Origin: Actinomycetota bacterium
GTDB lineage: Bacteria; Actinomycetota; UBA4738; HRBIN12
Direction: 5' to 3'
Assembly: GCA_026003015.1 (NCBI GenBank)
Contig: BPGL01000003.1
Coordinates: forward strand, 124,001 to 188,000
Length of the DNA: 64,000 nt
The first letter of the stretch is position 1. Each line of letters opens with the position of its first letter. Under the pieces are notes generated by a model. The model was not told the DNA's origin and ran no database searches. It saw only the letters and a list, made by a program, of their open reading frames with translations. Of this stretch, positions 62,133 to 64,000 are shown piece by piece. The position numbers and the translations under genes were made by a program.

Positions 62133-62513
62133 ATGGCCGACCTTGCGGAACGACTCGAGGAGCTCGGGGAGCAGCTGGAGCGTGTGCCGCGTCAGGCTCG
62201 CGACCGGTGGTGGCGCTCGCGCCTTGAGCGCCTGGAGCGGCGCAACGAACGGCTCTCCGAGGAGGTGGGTCGGATGCGTGACGAGCTCGACCGCGAACGG
62301 ACGCTGCGCACCGAGGCGACACGCGCCCTCGCACGGATCAGGGCCTCGTTGGTTCCTCTGAGGAGGACATGCCCGGCATCGAGCGCACCAGCCCGACGCC
62401 GTGAGCCCCCTGGACCGGTTCGCCGAGGAGCTCGCCGCGCCGACGGATCGCCCGGCCGAGCCACCAGCCGGCCAGTTGTGACGTCACGGCGGCCGTGGCC
62501 ACGAAGGCCGTGA
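62133..62513 (+). CDS. Short coiled-coil protein
   Basis: A 126-residue reading frame. Residues 1-75 are heptad-rich and charged (LAERLEELGEQLERVPRQAR, RLERLERRNERLSEEVGRM), a coiled coil. The last 55 residues are Arg/Pro-rich and lie antisense to the 3' end of the antiporter gene (overlap 62338-62513), so only the first part looks protein-like. A frameshift or a shorter real product cannot be excluded. AGGTGA precedes the ATG. Confidence 0.5.
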   Translation: MADLAERLEELGEQLERVPRQARDRWWRSRLERLERRNERLSEEVGRMRDELDRERTLRTEATRALARIRASLVPLRRTCPASSAPARRREPPGPVRRGARRADGSPGRATSRPVVTSRRPWPRRP

Positions 62514-63684
62514 ACAGCGACGGCGCGATGATGCCGGCTTCGTAGGCGATCGTCGCCAGCACGATCCCGGGCCCCCCGCGGGCGTTCATCGCGATCGCGA
62601 GGTCGGTTGCGTCGGCGGGCGCGAACCCGCTCGCCCGACCCGAGAGCCACACGGCCCCGATCCGCACGAGCGACGACCCCACGAGGAACAGCACGAGCGC
62701 TGACCACGAGAACCCTCCGCCGAGCTCGAGGCGCGCGCCGACGAGCACGAAGTACAGAGGGATGAACGTCGCGAACCCAACGCGTCCGATCGCGTCGAGG
62801 GCGCCGGCGAACCGCTCGCGCTCGGCACCGCCGAGCCCACCGACCATCCCGAAACCCGCGAGGAACGCACCGAACACGACGTTCACGTCCAGCGCCGCGG
62901 CCAGCGCCGTGTAGGCGAGCATGAGCAGCAACGCGTACGCGACGCGCTGACGCCGCACGAGCACGTTCATGCGCAGCGTCTGCACGCGGCGGAGCACCTC
63001 CGGCGCAACGACGAGCCCCAGCCCGAGGAAACCGACGGTCACGGCGATGCGCGTCGCCACCTCGCTCGCGACGGGCGTCGTTCCGGGGTCGGCGACGAGG
63101 GACGTCGCGACCGCAAGGGCGGCGAACAGCGCCACGTCCTCGACCATCGCCACCCCGAGCACGAGGCTCGCGAAGCGGGTGTGGCCGATCCCCAGCTCCA
63201 GGAAGATGCGGGAGATCACCGGGATCGAGGTCACCGCGGCGGCCGCGGCCAGCACGATGACGAACGACGCCCCCTGCCCGCGGGGCCCGCGGAGCGGATC
63301 GAGGGGCAGCACGGCTCCGGCCGCCACCACGAGCGCGAAGGGGACGGCCGTTCCCAGACCGAGGATCCACGCCGTCGGTCGCCGCTGCTCGCGAGCGAGC
63401 ACGCGGCGGACCTCGCTGCCCGAGACGAACATCAGCAGCAGCAGCCCGAGCCACGACACGAAGCCGAGGACGAGCGCGGTCGGGCTCCCCTGCTCGCCGA
63501 GGAGCGCCGCCGACGCGCCGGAGCCGACGCGGTCGAGCACGTGAGGGCCGACCAGCACCCCCGCCACGATCTCCCCTACGAACCGTGGCTGGCCAAGCCG
63601 CGCGGCTGCGAAGCCCAGCGCGTGGCCGACGCCGAGCAACACGACGAGCGCGATGAGGATGGGACCGACCTGCGCCTCGGTCAT
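62338..63684 (-). CDS. Cation:proton antiporter (CPA2 family)
   Basis: A 448-residue membrane protein with about 12 helices. LGQPRFVGEIVAGVLVGPHVL is the CPA2 signature (shown in part), AAAAAVTSIPVISRIFLELG and GVAMVEDVALFAALAV hold the conserved Ser/Thr and Asp of the ion path, and NARGGPGIVLATIAYEAG is the later conserved segment. No C-terminal TrkA domain. Exchanges Na+ or K+ for H+. Confidence 0.88.
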   Translation of the reverse strand: MTEAQVGPILIALVVLLGVGHALGFAAARLGQPRFVGEIVAGVLVGPHVLDRVGSGASAALLGEQGSPTALVLGFVSWLGLLLLMFVSGSEVRRVLAREQRRPTAWILGLGTAVPFALVVAAGAVLPLDPLRGPRGQGASFVIVLAAAAAVTSIPVISRIFLELGIGHTRFASLVLGVAMVEDVALFAALAVATSLVADPGTTPVASEVATRIAVTVGFLGLGLVVAPEVLRRVQTLRMNVLVRRQRVAYALLLMLAYTALAAALDVNVVFGAFLAGFGMVGGLGGAERERFAGALDAIGRVGFATFIPLYFVLVGARLELGGGFSWSALVLFLVGSSLVRIGAVWLSGRASGFAPADATDLAIAMNARGGPGIVLATIAYEAGIIAPSLFTAFVATAAVTSQLAGWWLGRAIRRRGELLGEPVQGAHGVGLVRSMPGMSSSEEPTRP

Positions 63685-63811
63685 CGGAGGACCGCATCGT
63701 ACGGGACGAGGGCTCGGGACGGGACCCCCGCGATGGCGACCCCGTCGGGGCCGCCGGGGTGAACACGGTGTCGGCGACCGGCGGCGGGTGCAGGCCGCAG
63801 GCGAGCTGCGG

Positions 63812-63817
63812 TAGCGT
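63812..63817 (+). promoter_or_regulatory. Putative -10 box (TAGCGT) upstream of ureA-like gene
   Basis: TAGCGT is 9 nt before the GTG at 63827, again without a ribosome-binding site. Confidence 0.3.
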
Positions 63818-63826
63818 CTCGCCGCC

Positions 63827-64000
63827 GTGGACCTGACGCCGACCGAACGGGACCGCCTCGAGGTGTTCCTCGCCGCGCAGCTCGCCCGCGCCACCCTCGC
63901 ACGAGGTCTGCGCCTGAACGCCCCGGAGGCGGTGGCGCTCGTGTGCGACGAGCTCCACATGGCCGCCCGGGAGGGCCGCTCCTACGAGGAGGTAGTCGAG
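63827..64000 (+). CDS. ureA: Urease gamma subunit (UreA), N-terminal part
   Basis: The first 58 codons before the window ends. LTPTERDRLEVFLAAQLAR, then ATLARGLRLNAPEAVALVCDE and AREGRSYEEVVE align with the start of UreA (LTPREKDKLL... ARGLKLNYPEAVALI... AREGR). Could be a stand-alone gamma subunit or a gamma-beta fusion; the rest is outside. Starts at a GTG. Implies a urease operon to the right, needing Ni. Confidence 0.85.
   Translation, partial: MDLTPTERDRLEVFLAAQLARATLARGLRLNAPEAVALVCDELHMAAREGRSYEEVVE

Noticed and set aside
1-64000. CRISPR arrays, rRNA genes, insertion sequences or riboswitches
   Set aside because: No regularly spaced repeats, no rRNA-like sequence, no transposase frame and no recognisable riboswitch core were seen on either strand.

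Overview
The window is a GC-rich (roughly 70% by eye), gene-dense bacterial segment with nearly no spare sequence. Family content points to an actinobacterium, probably from a deep or uncultured lineage: an F420-type luciferase-like monooxygenase, HD-GYP and LuxR fusions, a NYN/OST-HTH protein, many GTG starts, GTGA/ATGA start-stop overlaps, and repeated TANNNT boxes 6-9 nt before start codons, as expected for leaderless transcripts. A bifunctional inositol-phosphate cytidylyltransferase/DIP-phosphate synthase, known from thermophiles, is also present. Species cannot be assigned from the sequence alone.

Layout. 1-6.5 kb: start of a PLP fold-III decarboxylase, a VapBC toxin-antitoxin pair, a dienelactone hydrolase, small housekeeping genes and an orphan membrane-anchored oligopeptide-binding protein. 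5.8-8.3 kb: an IclR regulator diverging from a PHP hydrolase and an inositol-monophosphatase-like enzyme. 8.3-21.5 kb: a single-direction run of 13 genes (minus strand) from a LacI regulator through a glutamine-synthetase-like ligase, aldehyde dehydrogenase, isochorismatase-type hydrolase, a complete branched-chain/urea-type ABC importer, a DapA-like aldolase, an F420-type monooxygenase, a GMC oxidoreductase and its small partner. A 28-bp near-perfect palindrome lies 48 bp before the LacI start. The parts fit a dedicated uptake and oxidation route for one nitrogen-containing substrate, identity unknown.

21.6-37.4 kb: a frameshifted alanine racemase gene, an HNH nuclease, then a second catabolic block: aldehyde dehydrogenase plus aminotransferase (minus), a putrescine/spermidine-type ABC importer lacking its ATPase (plus), a three-subunit molybdenum hydroxylase (minus), a second aminotransferase, an amidohydrolase-like protein, an IclR regulator and an SDR dehydrogenase. 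A 36-bp element conserved at 27 positions stands before two of these operons, suggesting a shared regulator.

37.4-53.4 kb: signalling and membrane genes (MFS exporter, HD-GYP/LuxR protein, NYN nuclease, IPCT/DIPPS, PAS histidine kinase, VWA protein, NicO-type metal transporter, a frameshifted sulfatase, a polytopic glycosyltransferase-like protein, DODA-type dioxygenase).

53.4-58.6 kb: tRNA-Arg(CCT) and a 5.1-kb segment bounded by a repeat of the tRNA 3' half. It holds a candidate serine-recombinase remnant, a DUF4143 ATPase, a glycosyltransferase broken by several frameshifts, and an intact sulfatase similar to the chromosomal one. It looks like an old, no longer mobile integrated element. 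58.9-64 kb: NfeD and slipin membrane-quality genes, small membrane proteins, a CPA2 antiporter, and the start of urease gamma.
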